From: Microplitis mediator | Taxonomy: Eukaryota > Arthropoda > Insecta > Hymenoptera > Braconidae | DNA: 64,000 bases | Direction of reading: 5' to 3' | NCBI RefSeq assembly: GCF_029852145.1 | Contig: NC_079969.1 | Location: 17,169,798-17,233,797 of the forward strand | Part shown: positions 30,364 to 40,777 of the stretch, in pieces | Layout: the number at the start of each line of letters is the position of its first letter | Numbering within the stretch: the first letter of the stretch is position 1 | Made by a program: the position numbers and the translations under genes | Notes under the pieces: model-generated | The model's database searches: none | Seen by the model: the letters and a program-made list of their open reading frames with translations, nothing else | What the model was told of the DNA's origin: nothing

Positions 30364-33261
30364 TTAATGATCCAAATTTAACAAATATTCAAAGATCTTA
30401 TTCTTGAACACTTCAATACTAGATGAGTTGACGATCTGTTCAGGTAATTCTTCCCACAAACGCATTACACTCACTTGGAATGATCGCTCCATGAAGGTCG
30501 TAGCAAAAAGCGGAAATTTGTAGAAAGAGTGTTTTTTGGCAGCTAACCTGTTTGAGCGTCTGACTTCAGTCTCTTCAATAAACAAGTCTCGCAGGTACTT
30601 GGGTTTACCAACTTGAAGTAGTTTATAGAAATAACAACTCATAAAATACATTCTACGATATTTCACAGAGAGCCATCCCAATTTTCGTCGATAAGGTGTT
30701 ATATGCTCATCTTTTCTAAGATTAAAAATAAATCTAATTGAACAATTTATTGCACGCTGAAGTTTCAAATCATTTTCAGATGTTGAGTCTACCAGTACGA
30801 CGGAACAATAATCAACAAGTGGTAAGATGGTTGCTAATACTAATAATTTCCTTATGTCAGTTGAAAAAATGTTCTTTCGAACTTTAAGACAGTGCAGAGC
30901 TGAATTCACTTTGCTGACTAATTGAGTGACATGATGATTCCAACTAAGGTTCTTGCTAATATGCAACCCCAAGCACTTGGTTGTATCAACATAAGGAATT
31001 ATGACACCATCTATGATAATCGGTGGTAAATCAAAATCACTCAGTTGCTTCAATTTACTATTCGATCCCAAAATCATAGCTTTGGTCTTAGACAAGTTTA
31101 TCTCCAAGCCATACTTCTTGGCCCAATTTGCAACTGATTGTGCATCAACATTGACCTGTCTGACTGCCTCATGGAGCTGATATAAGAAAAAGTGTAGGTA
31201 GATATATTTGTCATCAGCAAATAGACCATGATTGCAAAACACTAACCATCTGACTACAGAATTCATGACAATCAGAAATAGGATTGGACCAAGAACAGAA
31301 CCTTGTGGAACACCAGATGAAGTTATGAGGAGCTGAATTGGAGTCCCGAGATCATTCAATATTGACTGAGAACGATTTGATAAGTAGGAGAGAAACCAGA
31401 TAATTGTTTCCACTGAAAATCCAAGCTCGAATAACGCAGTCAATATGATTTTGGGATCAACATAGTCAAAAGCCTTACTCAGATCAAATAAGACTATTAT
31501 AGTAAGTTTGTTCTTGTCCATTGCCTGTCTAATATCATCAGTAAGCCTCAATAATGCTGACTGTGTGCTGTAGTGCTTCCTAAACCCAGATTGAAAAGGA
31601 TCCAGTAGTTCATTATCTTCCAGATAGGTTATAACTTGATTTGCAATGATTCTTTCGAAAACTTTGGCGAGGTGTGATAAATTTGCTACAGGACGGGTAT
31701 CAGATGGAGATCTAGGCGGTGAAATTTTGTTCAGAGGGATTATGAAGATAACTTTCCAAATGTCAGGAAAAATCCCAGTATCAAGAGATCTATTGAATAA
31801 GGCAGTAAGAAATAATGAGACTTGCGGTAGGTGATCTCGCAGCCATCTTAAATCCAGTCCATCGGGACTTTTCCCTTTAGACTTTGAGAGAGTAATATGC
31901 AATGCCTTAGTGACATCAACGATGTCAATCTTGATCCACTTAAATGAACACTCAACTTGTCTTGAATAATTCAAGGGCAACAAATCAACAAAATTTTTAC
32001 TGCAAGGTGGGTGTTTTCTCACTATGTTTGCGTAATATTCATTCAGTTCAAGAGCATCAAAGAAGTTTAACGGAGATGAAGGATTTGACTTAATTAATCC
32101 AAGATGTTTGAGCTTACTCCAAATAGATGAACCATATGAAAGATTCGCAAGAGTAGTTTTCAAGTATTCTTCACGAGCATAATTCAACTCAGCTTTGAGA
32201 TTTTTTCTTTTAATTCTAAAAAGAGCAAGCAGATTTGGATCCCGATATCTTCTAGCTTTCTTATAAATCTCGTCACGCTCTTTGCACTTTACTTTCAATT
32301 CCTTTGTAAACCAGGGATTTCTATGTCGGACAATCTTTTTAGTAATTTCTGGTGCAAACAAATCCAGGGAAGATAGGACATTAGATTTGAAGAAAGTCAG
32401 TAATTCATTTGGATCTGAATTTTCCAAAACAGTATTATCAATTTTTAGAGAATTTATCAAAGTACTTGAGAGGACTTGATGATCGCAATGTCTCAAATTT
32501 CTATAAGTAATTTTCTTCGGTGCTGGTTTTGAGCAATTTAACTTGTACTCGCAAAATAAATAATCATGGCCATCAATGAACGGAGAATCTGATTTAGAAA
32601 AGGAGACTAATTTACTATCACTGTCCAGCAAAATGACATCCAACCAAGAATCATGATTATTTTTATGGAAAGTAGCACCATAAGGCACACAGAACAATGA
32701 CGATTCTAAAATGAAGCATTTCAAGTGTCTAGCCGTGCAGCTATCGTCCAATAAATTACAATTTAAATCACCAGCTATAATGATATTATTAAAATTTGGA
32801 GCAAGTTTTGAATAGATATCAAAAAATTCATTGAGGAATAGTCCTTTGGGTCTTCTATAAATGCAGGATAATAAAAGGTGAGATCCAGAAAAAAGGGTGA
32901 CATCAGCTATCAAATACTCTGGCTGGTTCAGATGATCAGAAGTAGAAATATGTAAAACCTTGACTTTTAGAGACTCATGGACAAGACAGGCCACTCCACC
33001 TCCCTGGATGTAACGACCAGTATCTGTATTTCTTAAAATTCGATCTCTTCGAACAAAATTGTAGCCATTTAGTGAGAAAATACTGTTATCGTGAGAAGGT
33101 TTTAACCAAGTCTCAACAAGAATAATAATGTCGGGTTTAGTATCATAAATCAAATTAAGTAATTGAGCAGTATGACCAACAAGGCTATTTATATTTAAGC
33201 TAAGTACATTTAATGATAAAGTAATTTTTCCAGTTAAGTTATTAATTGAATTAATTAATTG
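30364..33261 (-). CDS. LINE ORF2: endonuclease and reverse transcriptase
   Basis: Open from the codon right after the ORF1 TAG. There is no ATG before the endonuclease: the sequence LSLNINSLVG and then KPDIIILVETWL is the normal start of an APE domain. Endonuclease residues are visible in IIAGDLNCNL, SWLDVILL and FIDGHDYLF. The RT has SPDGLDLRWL, DTRPVANLSHLAKVFERI, FDLSKAFDYVD, SGVPQGSVLGP and the catalytic FADD. The protein has about 965 codons. Synthesis by readthrough of TAG-CAA-TTA would give an ORF1-ORF2 fusion. Confidence 0.92.
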   Translation of the reverse strand, partial: QLINSINNLTGKITLSLNVLSLNINSLVGHTAQLLNLIYDTKPDIIILVETWLKPSHDNSIFSLNGYNFVRRDRILRNTDTGRYIQGGGVACLVHESLKVKVLHISTSDHLNQPEYLIADVTLFSGSHLLLSCIYRRPKGLFLNEFFDIYSKLAPNFNNIIIAGDLNCNLLDDSCTARHLKCFILESSLFCVPYGATFHKNNHDSWLDVILLDSDSKLVSFSKSDSPFIDGHDYLFCEYKLNCSKPAPKKITYRNLRHCDHQVLSSTLINSLKIDNTVLENSDPNELLTFFKSNVLSSLDLFAPEITKKIVRHRNPWFTKELKVKCKERDEIYKKARRYRDPNLLALFRIKRKNLKAELNYAREEYLKTTLANLSYGSSIWSKLKHLGLIKSNPSSPLNFFDALELNEYYANIVRKHPPCSKNFVDLLPLNYSRQVECSFKWIKIDIVDVTKALHITLSKSKGKSPDGLDLRWLRDHLPQVSLFLTALFNRSLDTGIFPDIWKVIFIIPLNKISPPRSPSDTRPVANLSHLAKVFERIIANQVITYLEDNELLDPFQSGFRKHYSTQSALLRLTDDIRQAMDKNKLTIIVLFDLSKAFDYVDPKIILTALFELGFSVETIIWFLSYLSNRSQSILNDLGTPIQLLITSSGVPQGSVLGPILFLIVMNSVVRWLVFCNHGLFADDKYIYLHFFLYQLHEAVRQVNVDAQSVANWAKKYGLEINLSKTKAMILGSNSKLKQLSDFDLPPIIIDGVIIPYVDTTKCLGLHISKNLSWNHHVTQLVSKVNSALHCLKVRKNIFSTDIRKLLVLATILPLVDYCSVVLVDSTSENDLKLQRAINCSIRFIFNLRKDEHITPYRRKLGWLSVKYRRMYFMSCYFYKLLQVGKPKYLRDLFIEETEVRRSNRLAAKKHSFYKFPLFATTFMERSFQVSVMRLWEELPEQIVNSSSIEVFKNKIFEYLLNLDH

Positions 33262-34089
33262 CTAATCGAGTTTAGCAAGATCAGCAGAACAATTTATCTT
33301 AAACTTTTCAGAGCCATCATCCTTCTTCGCATAAATCTGACCACTTGTCACCCAAACATACTTAAAGTTTTTTAGTTTAGCCTTCTCTTTTGTTTTAAGT
33401 AGCAACTTATGTACCTCCGGCAACAAAAACTCATTTACGTAGATAGCACCTTTGAAATTATGATCAACACAAGCCGGAAACACAGTTTTAGCCAGCAAAT
33501 TTCTTGACTTACGTTTCGAAGTAATAATAAAATCACGTACTCGAGATGACTTCAAGTCAACAAGATAAGAATGACTGCTAGTCTTATCCTGTCTAGGCTT
33601 ATTTTTATTTTCAAATTTGCGAGTACTCAAAACATCACTGACCAAATTCGGTAAATCTAAGGCATTAAGAACAGCAGACGGAATTTCTGAAGGTGATAAT
33701 GTGTTTGCTACTGAGTCAGGAACACCTGAGATCACTAACTCAGTAGTGTTTAATAAGATTTCAGTAGAAGCAGATGACATAGTCGCTGTTTTTTCAATGT
33801 CTGACAGTCTTTCGTAAACTGAGTTAAGGTCATTTTTCCTCATATCCTTTAACTGAGCAATATCCGTAGTGAGATTTGAGATAGACTCCGTGTTAGTCTG
33901 AACAGTGGCAGCTAACGACGTCAACTTATTAGCAGTAGCCACCTGTGAAACTTGTAAATCACTCAATTTACTGCTCAATTCCTCAAGTTTCTGATTTGTT
34001 TTCACCTCTGAACTAACAAATTTTTCCATAAGTGCTGTTATTTTATCATCCAATGATTTTTTAGACCAATCTGCAGGTAAGCTTGACAT
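33262..34089 (-). CDS. LINE ORF1: coiled-coil RNA-binding-type protein
   Basis: I start at the first ATG, 34089 (MSSLPADWSKK); the frame is open further upstream without ATG. A long coiled coil (SSEVKTNQKLEELSSKL to about residue 110) is followed by a globular middle (ELVISGVPDS...) of the kind seen in L1-like ORF1 proteins. The C-terminal part (IYVNEFLLPEVHKLLLKTK, FKYVWVTSGQIYAKKDDGS) resembles the baculovirus FP25K C-terminal family shared by many insect LINE ORF1 proteins. The role is nucleic-acid chaperone in the RNP. It ends at TAG (33264-33262) followed by CAATTA. Confidence 0.88.
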   Translation of the reverse strand: MSSLPADWSKKSLDDKITALMEKFVSSEVKTNQKLEELSSKLSDLQVSQVATANKLTSLAATVQTNTESISNLTTDIAQLKDMRKNDLNSVYERLSDIEKTATMSSASTEILLNTTELVISGVPDSVANTLSPSEIPSAVLNALDLPNLVSDVLSTRKFENKNKPRQDKTSSHSYLVDLKSSRVRDFIITSKRKSRNLLAKTVFPACVDHNFKGAIYVNEFLLPEVHKLLLKTKEKAKLKNFKYVWVTSGQIYAKKDDGSEKFKINCSADLAKLD

Positions 34090-34736
34090 TGTTGGTGAAT
34101 TTACAGGTGATGAAAAAACTGAATCAGCACTGGGAGTCAGCGGAGCACTTGGTGTAACTGGAAACTCAGGGAACGACTTCTGAGAGAGAGAGAGAAAGAG
34201 AGAGAGAAATAAATTGAGGGGAGAGAGCCACACTCTCACGTCTTAAATCACTGCTGCACGGTTACAATTTTTAATGTTAATTTTTGATAGAGTTTGAACT
34301 CTGTGTGCTGTGACAAGAGCTAATAAGGTGGCACATTTTTTAGATAATTGCTCCAAAGTAATATCTTCATTTGGATACCAAGTGCCTAGGAAGTCTAAAA
34401 CTATCGATGTATCCCAGGTGATTTCATATTTTGGTAATGGTGGTCTGAGTCTAAACACGCCTTTAAAGAATCTCTGGATTCTATCGTCTTTAGAGGTGTT
34501 TGAATTCAGCAATGATAGAGCTGCTCTGAAGCTATTCAAGGAGCCATACTGACCTCCACCATTGAATACACCTGTTAAAAACTCTATTACAGATGAGACT
34601 GATGCGTCGTACATGTCAACTGACTTCTCGTGAAAAAAAATGAACCATTTTTTCAAACAGATATCATATTGTTTAATGGAACTATCCGCCAGTGATGCTG
34701 GCATTATTTCGATGGAGGCGGCTGGTACATTTCTTT

Positions 34737-35559
34737 TTAATAATCCTGTCCGGACAATATTCCTGCAACCAGGATAAGGTTGGAGTGTATTTTCCTGTGG
34801 CTAGAATTAGAGAGAATAATATCTTCATTAGGTACTAATGTTACTGTATCTGATCTAAGAAGGCTCTTAAAGATTGGATACCATGGCTGATTTGGCCACA
34901 ATGGCACTACTACTGCGCCTTTGGCTTTGTCTGATATTATTTTTCTAAGGACCTTTAGCACTATGGAAAACGGTGGAAACGCGTAAAAATAAAAATCTGA
35001 CCAGTTTACCGTGAACGCGTTGATTGCAAATGCATCAGGATCTCGCAACCAAGATACATACATAGTGCATTTTTTATTTAGTCTATTAGCAAATCAATCA
35101 ATTTGGGGGCAGCCAAATTTACTAGATATCTTATCAAAGGCTGGCATAGTTAATTCCCACTCAATGTCTGGGTGTATTCTCCTAGATTCAGCGTCAGCTA
35201 CTTGGTTGTCTGAGGATTTTATGTAAGAAGCTACGATGAAGAGTCTTCGGGCCTCACACCACTGCTAGATGTTTCTAGCAATACTATTGAGGTGCGGGTA
35301 TTTTATACCACGCATACAATTTATATACGTTATAGCCGTAGAGTTATCGATTCGCATGAGTATTTGACAGTTTCTCAGATCCTTAGCAAAAATTTTTAAC
35401 CCGAAAAATGCCGCAAGTAACTCGAGAGAATTAATATGTTGCTTTTGTTCTAGTTCTGACCATTGCCCGCTAGCAGTTTCTTTCCCACAAGCCGCTCCCC
35501 AGCCCGTGGTTGAAGCGTCCGTAAATATCTCAGACCGATATTTGTCAACTTTTATATCG
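34737..35559 (-). pseudogene. DIRS-2 RNase H and C-terminal domain (left of gypsy insertion)
   Basis: Starts at the gypsy insertion and continues the DIRS-2 RT frame: FTDASTTGWGAACG, ELLAAFFGL, MRIDNSTAITYI, then SSDNQVADAESR, YVSWLRDPDA, FYAFPPFS and SSHRK. In-frame stops replace Trp before QWCEARR (TAG, about 35267) and a residue after PQID (TGA, about 35090). It ends near GILSGQDY just before the recombinase frame. Confidence 0.85.
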
Positions 35560-37613
35560 TATAACAGGGTGTATCTCAACCTTGCCAAGTTTGGCCCCTT
35601 TATTAATTGATGTTAATAAGGGCGCCACTGGAAGATAAGACTCGGCCTTCCAGAACCGGAGATGTTAATATTAAAAATCAAGGTCGTTGAAAAATTATAA
35701 GAGTGAGGAAATTGAGAGATTAAATTAATTGTTTTACACAATTTATTTACGTAATTAATTATAAATTTATTTTAACTAATAATAATATTACCCACTGGGT
35801 TTATCTCACTTATAATTTCTTTACAATATTTGTCCACCGGACTTTTGTTCTTATTAACTACTTAACTAAATTTCGTCCACCGGACTTTTATTTCGCTTAA
35901 AAATTTTAATTTATCAAGTAATTCTGTTCACCAAAACTTTTCTTATTATTAATGAGTCTCCTGGACTTTTATTATATTGGCCACCGGCCAGATCCCCTGG
36001 ATCTTTTATATAAACGCAAATTTAGTCCCCTGGACTTTATATAAAATGGCCACCGGCCTGATCCCCTGGATCTTTTAATTAATAAAATCTAGTCCCCTGG
36101 ACTTTATAACAAAAATGGCAACTTGCCTGATCCCCTGGATCTATTGTTATAAACCGTTTTCACAGGAAACTTAATTTTCTCTCACACACACACACACGTT
36201 TTACATTCGAGTCCCCAGGACTGTATCACACTCACACACGCGTTCACAATTTATTATTTTACCGATTAATTTCACCCGCACTTTTAATTAATCTCAAATT
36301 TTATTTATTCCAAAACTTTTACTTAGATTTTTCATAACTATGATTTTATTTTATTTTAAAATTTTATCATTAAAATTTCCACGACAATAATTTTATTTCT
36401 TTCCTCAAAATTTTCACGACTGTAATATTATTATTTTATACTCAAAATTCTCCCGACTGTAATTTTATTTCTTTCATACTTTTATACTTTCAGTTTTTCG
36501 AATATCAAGTTGTTGAGTGTGAATTTACTGACACCGAAAAACTGCTGCCCGCGACAGACGCTATCTTTCTCTATTTACATCAACAATTTTATTTTTACAA
36601 TTATGACTGATATCAATTTACTGATAAATTTTATTACTTATTTTAATTTATCTTTTTATCACTAATTCACAGCACTTTTACTTTCTTTCAGTCTTTTGAA
36701 TTTTATAATTGTATAATATTCTTATTAAATAAAATTATTAATTTACTAATTATATTTTCTTATTAACAAGATTTTATTATTAAAAATTTCTGGCCCTCCT
36801 GCCGAGAAATTTGGCTTTTTGATTTAATTTTAATTGTTAATAAATTCTGGCTTTCTTGCCGAGAATTTATCCGACGGACCGCGTGTAAGTTAAATTCTGA
36901 ATTCTGGCCTTCCTGCCGAGAATTCGTAATTTTTTTTTTTCAGATCGGAAATGGCGACTGCCCACGAATTATTTAATTATTAATTAATTAATTAATTAAT
37001 AAATTGTGGCAACCAGCTGACAATTTATTTACCTCTCTGAAATTTTTCCTTCCGAACTGTTCGTGGCGTCCTTTGTCTCTCCAGCCTTCCTGCCAATTCC
37101 CGCTGACACGTTCTTTTCCAATAATTCTCCTCTCCTCAACTTTATCTTGCCTCAATTTGTATATAGATATCTGTAGATAGTTCAGTACAAGTAAGTAATA
37201 ATAATTGTAGTGTATCGGCTACTGGCCGGATACACGATTTGTTAATTTAATTAAATTATTGCTTCTAGAAGGTTCCACGAGTACCTCTCCAGAATATATA
37301 TAATTACCTGAATTTTATGGTTTGGATTTGCGTCTGATCGCAACGCCGGTCTGTCCAACTGCATGTGTTTTCACCTCGTGCACGCACTAATAAAAGTGTC
37401 AGTTCGTGACCTTTCGGCAATTATGGGGTGTATCCCCATTTGATTAATTCTAATTGGTTCTGGAGGACGAGCCTCCAAAATTGGCGCTCCCGGTGACAAG
37501 TCGATAAACTAGATCACGGGGTTTATGGTTATTGGGTCATTGACCAACCGCGGGAAATTTTATTCAAATTTAAATTTTAAATTATTATAATTTATTAAAT
37601 TTACCCCGTTACA
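35560..37613 (-). repeat. 3' LTR of the gypsy element
   Basis: On the minus strand it begins TGTAACGGGGT and ends ACCCTGTTATA, so the ends are TG...TA rather than TG...CA; solo LTR B has the same ends. It holds many short hairpins: GATCC-CCT-GGATC, TGGCC-ACC-GGCCA, ACCC-ACT-GGGT, and longer ones such as 36899-36925 (GAATTCT-GGC ... GCC-GAGAATTC), 36784-36812, 37210-37235 and 37423-37439. Confidence 0.88.
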
Positions 37614-37625
37614 CTCCCCCCTGCC
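37614..37625 (-). other. Polypurine tract of the gypsy element
   Basis: GGCAGGGGGGAG on the minus strand lies directly before the TG start of the 3' LTR. Confidence 0.75.
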
Positions 37626-37838
37626 AGACTGTCACCCGGGTCGTCGATTCCAGAGCCTCGTCCTCGAGGATAGAGGATGTTATCCGGAAGTAAACAAGTT
37701 AACTAATTGATTGAATGTGAAATGAAAATTTTATTAGTAATGAAAAAGAAATAATTTTTAATTATGAAATAATTAGGCGGGATCACCCCGGCCTAATTGT
37801 CTCTCCTCCTCGGAGTCTAGGTCAAGCTCCAGGACCTC

Positions 37839-38996
37839 CTAGCCGTCGTTCTGGTCGACAAATACAGGAATCTCGTCTTCCCACCCGGAATCAATGGGCC
37901 TATACTCCCAGTCACCACCTACATGGTCATCCACCCAATCCATGTCTTTCATGTGTGGCCCATTTTTGCTCTTCTTCTTCTTCTTCTTCTTCTTCTTCTC
38001 CCCAGACGCTGGAGCCGAAGGACCTGCGGCCGAGGCGCCAGATGATGACCTACCTGGATGCCTGGCTGGTACCTCCGCTGCTGGTTCCAATGCCCGTGCC
38101 TCATCCATCAATTCCATTGGCTGCCCTTGGTTGGCTGACGATGGACCAGGGACAGCATCCACTACCCCAGATGTTGTGGGCAAAGAGTCAGTAGGAGCTG
38201 GAGCTGCCACCTCCATCGGCTCATCCTCGTAAAATTGTAGTTTCGGCTTTCCCTGGTAACACCAACAATTATACTCGGAGTGTTCGGTAACGTGGCGCCA
38301 TAGTTGGAGTTCTGTCCCCGGGTTCTGGACCTCCTCCTGCCCTGAACACAATCTCTCCAGTTTTGCTAGTCGCTGCTGTCTGCGTTTTTGATTCGCCTTC
38401 GCCCTATGTTCAGCTTTACTCAGGCCACTAGCTGTAGATGGTGGATACATAGGGCGCGCCAGAGAGATTGGTTTTGGAATTGCTCCCAAGATGGTGGTTT
38501 TGGTCGCTGGAGGGGCTACCATGCGATGTGGTGATGCCGTGGTGGTCGTGGCGATGTTGGTGGGTGCCCTGGTGGTCGTGGCGATGTTGGTGGGTGCCCT
38601 GGTGGTCGTGACGATGTTGGTGGGTGCCCTTGTGGTCGTGGCAATGTTGGTGGGTGCCCTGGTGGTCGTGACGATGTTGGTGGGTGCCCTGGTGGTCGTG
38701 GCGATGTTGGTGGGTGCCCTGGCGGCCTCCGGAACTTGCGATCTGCCGGCTCGAGCTTCTGCCGAGCGGCTAGGGCATGGTGGTATGCCTTCTCCCACTC
38801 TAGGTCCCAGTCGACCAAAAATTGACTGGCGTGGGCTCTCCGGTCTCTCCTCATAGCTGCCGGCTCGGTAGAAACTCGAGCGGCCTCCTGGGTATCGGCA
38901 AACCCGTACTCCTTGGGTTGAAGAGGCGGCCTCCTGCCGGCCCCTTGAGGCGGGACCCCCCCGGCCTCGATAAAATGTACGACCTCTATTGTACAT
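37839..38996 (-). CDS. Extra ORF downstream of gypsy integrase, unknown
   Basis: 385 codons with an ATG at 38996 and no interruption, although gag and pol are damaged. I do not recognise it. The N-terminus is R/G-rich (MYNRGRTFYRGRGG), then come six 10-residue repeats of the type APTNIATTTR (30-bp tandem repeats at about 38530-38725), a basic segment (KAEHRAKANQKRRQQRL), an acidic/proline-rich segment, a nine-lysine run and an acidic C-terminus. It has no signal peptide or membrane segment, so it is not an envelope protein. It could be an RNA-binding accessory protein. Confidence 0.65.
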   Translation of the reverse strand: MYNRGRTFYRGRGGPASRGRQEAASSTQGVRVCRYPGGRSSFYRAGSYEERPESPRQSIFGRLGPRVGEGIPPCPSRSAEARAGRSQVPEAARAPTNIATTTRAPTNIVTTTRAPTNIATTTRAPTNIVTTTRAPTNIATTTRAPTNIATTTTASPHRMVAPPATKTTILGAIPKPISLARPMYPPSTASGLSKAEHRAKANQKRRQQRLAKLERLCSGQEEVQNPGTELQLWRHVTEHSEYNCWCYQGKPKLQFYEDEPMEVAAPAPTDSLPTTSGVVDAVPGPSSANQGQPMELMDEARALEPAAEVPARHPGRSSSGASAAGPSAPASGEKKKKKKKKKSKNGPHMKDMDWVDDHVGGDWEYRPIDSGWEDEIPVFVDQNDG

Positions 38997-39028
38997 CTGA
39001 AATAAAATTTCTATTAGTATATTTACGT

Positions 39029-40105
39029 TTAATCAGTTAACTTAATTCTATTCCGTTTACTTCTACGTGGTAATTTTAAATCAGGGGTGTAATGATTCCC
39101 TAGCGATTTACCCGAACTATTACTAAGCTCGACTACTAACGGACTTATAATTTTACTTATTATAGCTGGACCCAAATATTTCATCCCCAGACTCGCACTA
39201 TATTTCTGGATTTTGTTACTCAATTTTCTATTCGGATAAAAGACTTCGTCCCTTACTTTTACTTCCGGAATAGATTTATTTTCACCTTGATATCTTTCTT
39301 GTCGTTCATTTTCTTTTCTCATAATGGACTCGATTTTATATCTCAATTCATCCAGTCTTTGCACTCGTAATTTCCACTCCTCATTTTCCGTTGTTATGTC
39401 GTCCAATTCCAGATCGGTTACTTTGTCAGACAACCGTGGTTCTTGTCCATGTACCAAAAAGTACGGTGATAACTTTAATGAGGCGTGGTACGAACTGTTA
39501 TATGCTAATTGAAACTCTCCAAGATGTTCATCCCATTTTGACTGATCTTTGTCAATATATGAACGAATCATTGGCTTGATGGTGCGATTAATTCTCTCGA
39601 CTGGATTGGCTTGAGGATGTGCGACTGCGATAGGTGTATGTTTAACTCCCACAGTATTTAAATATTCTTTCAGGGTCTCATTTACAAACTCCCGGCCGTT
39701 ATCTGTCACCAGAAACAGCGGGTATGACCTCAATGAGAACGTCCGACGAAGTGCATCGACAACTGAAGCCCCAGTATGACGTCGAAGTGGGTAAAGTTCT
39801 ATGAATCTTGTGTATAAGTCCTGGACAACTAAAATATACTGATTTCCTTTCCGAGATCTTGTAAATGGTCCAGTGACGTCTGCAGCGACTATTGCCCAAG
39901 GCTTGATGGGTTGTCTTGTTTGAAACGGGCCTTTTGATGACGACTGTTTGTATTTGGCCTTCTTGCAGATTTCACATTGTCCCACGTAACTATCGACATC
40001 CTGATACATCCCTGGCCAATAAAATTGAGTTTTGATTCGTTCATACATCCTTTCTCTCTCGAGATGCGCAGCATCTGGGTCCTCATGATTTTTCTTTAAT
40101 ACTTC
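39029..40105 (-). pseudogene. pol: Gypsy integrase
   Basis: Continues the RNase H frame after a TAA (40108-40106). HHCC finger: the first His in the HEDPDAAHL stretch, then CEICKKAKY. Catalytic triad residues: ADVTGPF, VTDNGREF and NPVERINRT. A basic C-terminal tail (RRSKRNRIK) ends at 39029. The integrase itself reads through without a break; it is a pseudogene only because upstream stops cut pol. Confidence 0.88.
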
Positions 40106-40762
40106 TTAAATTTCGGGATCTCTTAAGACTCGTTTCCAAGCGTTCTCGTCACCTACTATCGCCTTTAAGTTATCAGGACGGTAATATTCCAACCGATCAT
40201 CGATTATTCTCCACTCCGGAAAATTATTTGGATTTTTCCGAACGTTGTTAAATTTTATTTCATACCAACTTGCTACCTGGAGATGAAGATGGCGAACACC
40301 CCCCAGCCGATCTTTCACCTCCAACCAGTCTTCGGATCCTTGATCCTCGTACATTCGAGATATAGCGTTTGGACCCTCATTTTCTGTACCACGACGGTGT
40401 TCGATGGTAATTTGATGAGACAACCATTCAATTGCCCATCTCGCTAATCTGCCATTTGGATCACGAAGTGAATGAAGCCATTTTAGAGATGCGTGGTCAG
40501 TGACCACTGTAAACGGAGCACCCTCTAAGTAACATCGTAATTTTCTGACAGCCCAGACTACGGCCAAACACTCCTTTTCTGTTGTTGTATAACGAGTCTC
40601 TGCGCCTCGAAGTTGACGACTCAGACAAATAATTAGAAATTCTTTTCCAGTCTCAGCATCTCGCTGTACCAAAAATGCACCCACTCCAGTATCGCAAGCA
40701 TCGGTGTATAAGTAGTATGGGAGTCCCACTTTAGGTATAGCAAGTGGCTGCGCCTGAATCAA
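40106..40762 (-). pseudogene. pol: Gypsy RNase H and linker
   Basis: Contains YLYTDACDTGVGAFL, TTEKECLAVVW and TVVTDHASLKWL, the usual Ty3/gypsy RNase H motifs. It is in frame with RT, separated only by a TAA directly after EENSF (40780-40778), and with integrase, separated only by TAA at 40108. Two point nonsense changes therefore account for both breaks. Confidence 0.88.
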
Positions 40763-40777
40763 AGCTTGTTTTAGTTT

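Larger units (their letters stand above)
30046..34185 (-). mobile_element. Non-LTR retrotransposon (LINE, CR1/Jockey-like), apparently full length
   Basis: Short 5' leader, ORF1, ORF2 and a 3' UTR ending in an (AATC)n tail on the minus strand (about 30049-30075). Both flanks are GA-rich (about 30034-30050 and 34182-34208), so the target was probably a GA microsatellite and the exact ends are blurred. ORF1 and ORF2 are in one frame. No nonsense codon other than the ORF1 stop was seen, so the copy looks recent. Confidence 0.9.
28737..34266 (-). mobile_element. Solo LTR C (gypsy type) carrying a MITE and a LINE
   Basis: Outer ends TATAACGGTGGG and CACGGTTACA with perfect ATTT duplications (28733-28736, 34267-34270). 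A perfect hairpin GGCTACT...AGTAGCC lies just inside, comparable to CTGGAAG...CTTCCAG in the other LTRs. Without its inserts the LTR is roughly 0.9-1 kb, so it is a third family. It interrupts the DIRS-2 recombinase. Confidence 0.75.
27384..34704 (-). pseudogene. DIRS-2 tyrosine recombinase in three pieces
   Basis: The N-terminal part (34704-34271) has SSIKQYDICLKKW and ends in TAHRVQTLSKIN, with the first catalytic Arg. It is cut by LTR C. The middle (28732-28426) has LPFFLDKPQICPV and TAHSTRHA and is cut by a TIR element. The C-terminal piece (27556-27384) has LDLIHKTAGWSGSS and FYNRN. The pieces align in order with DIRS-1 recombinase and each break is at an insertion. All catalytic residues survive, split between pieces. 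Confidence 0.88.

Noticed and set aside
37894..38856. Plus-strand frames opposite the extra gypsy ORF (poly-Phe/Ser and VVVAMLVGALV repeats)
   Set aside because: Complement of the poly-Lys run and the 30-bp repeats of the minus-strand ORF.
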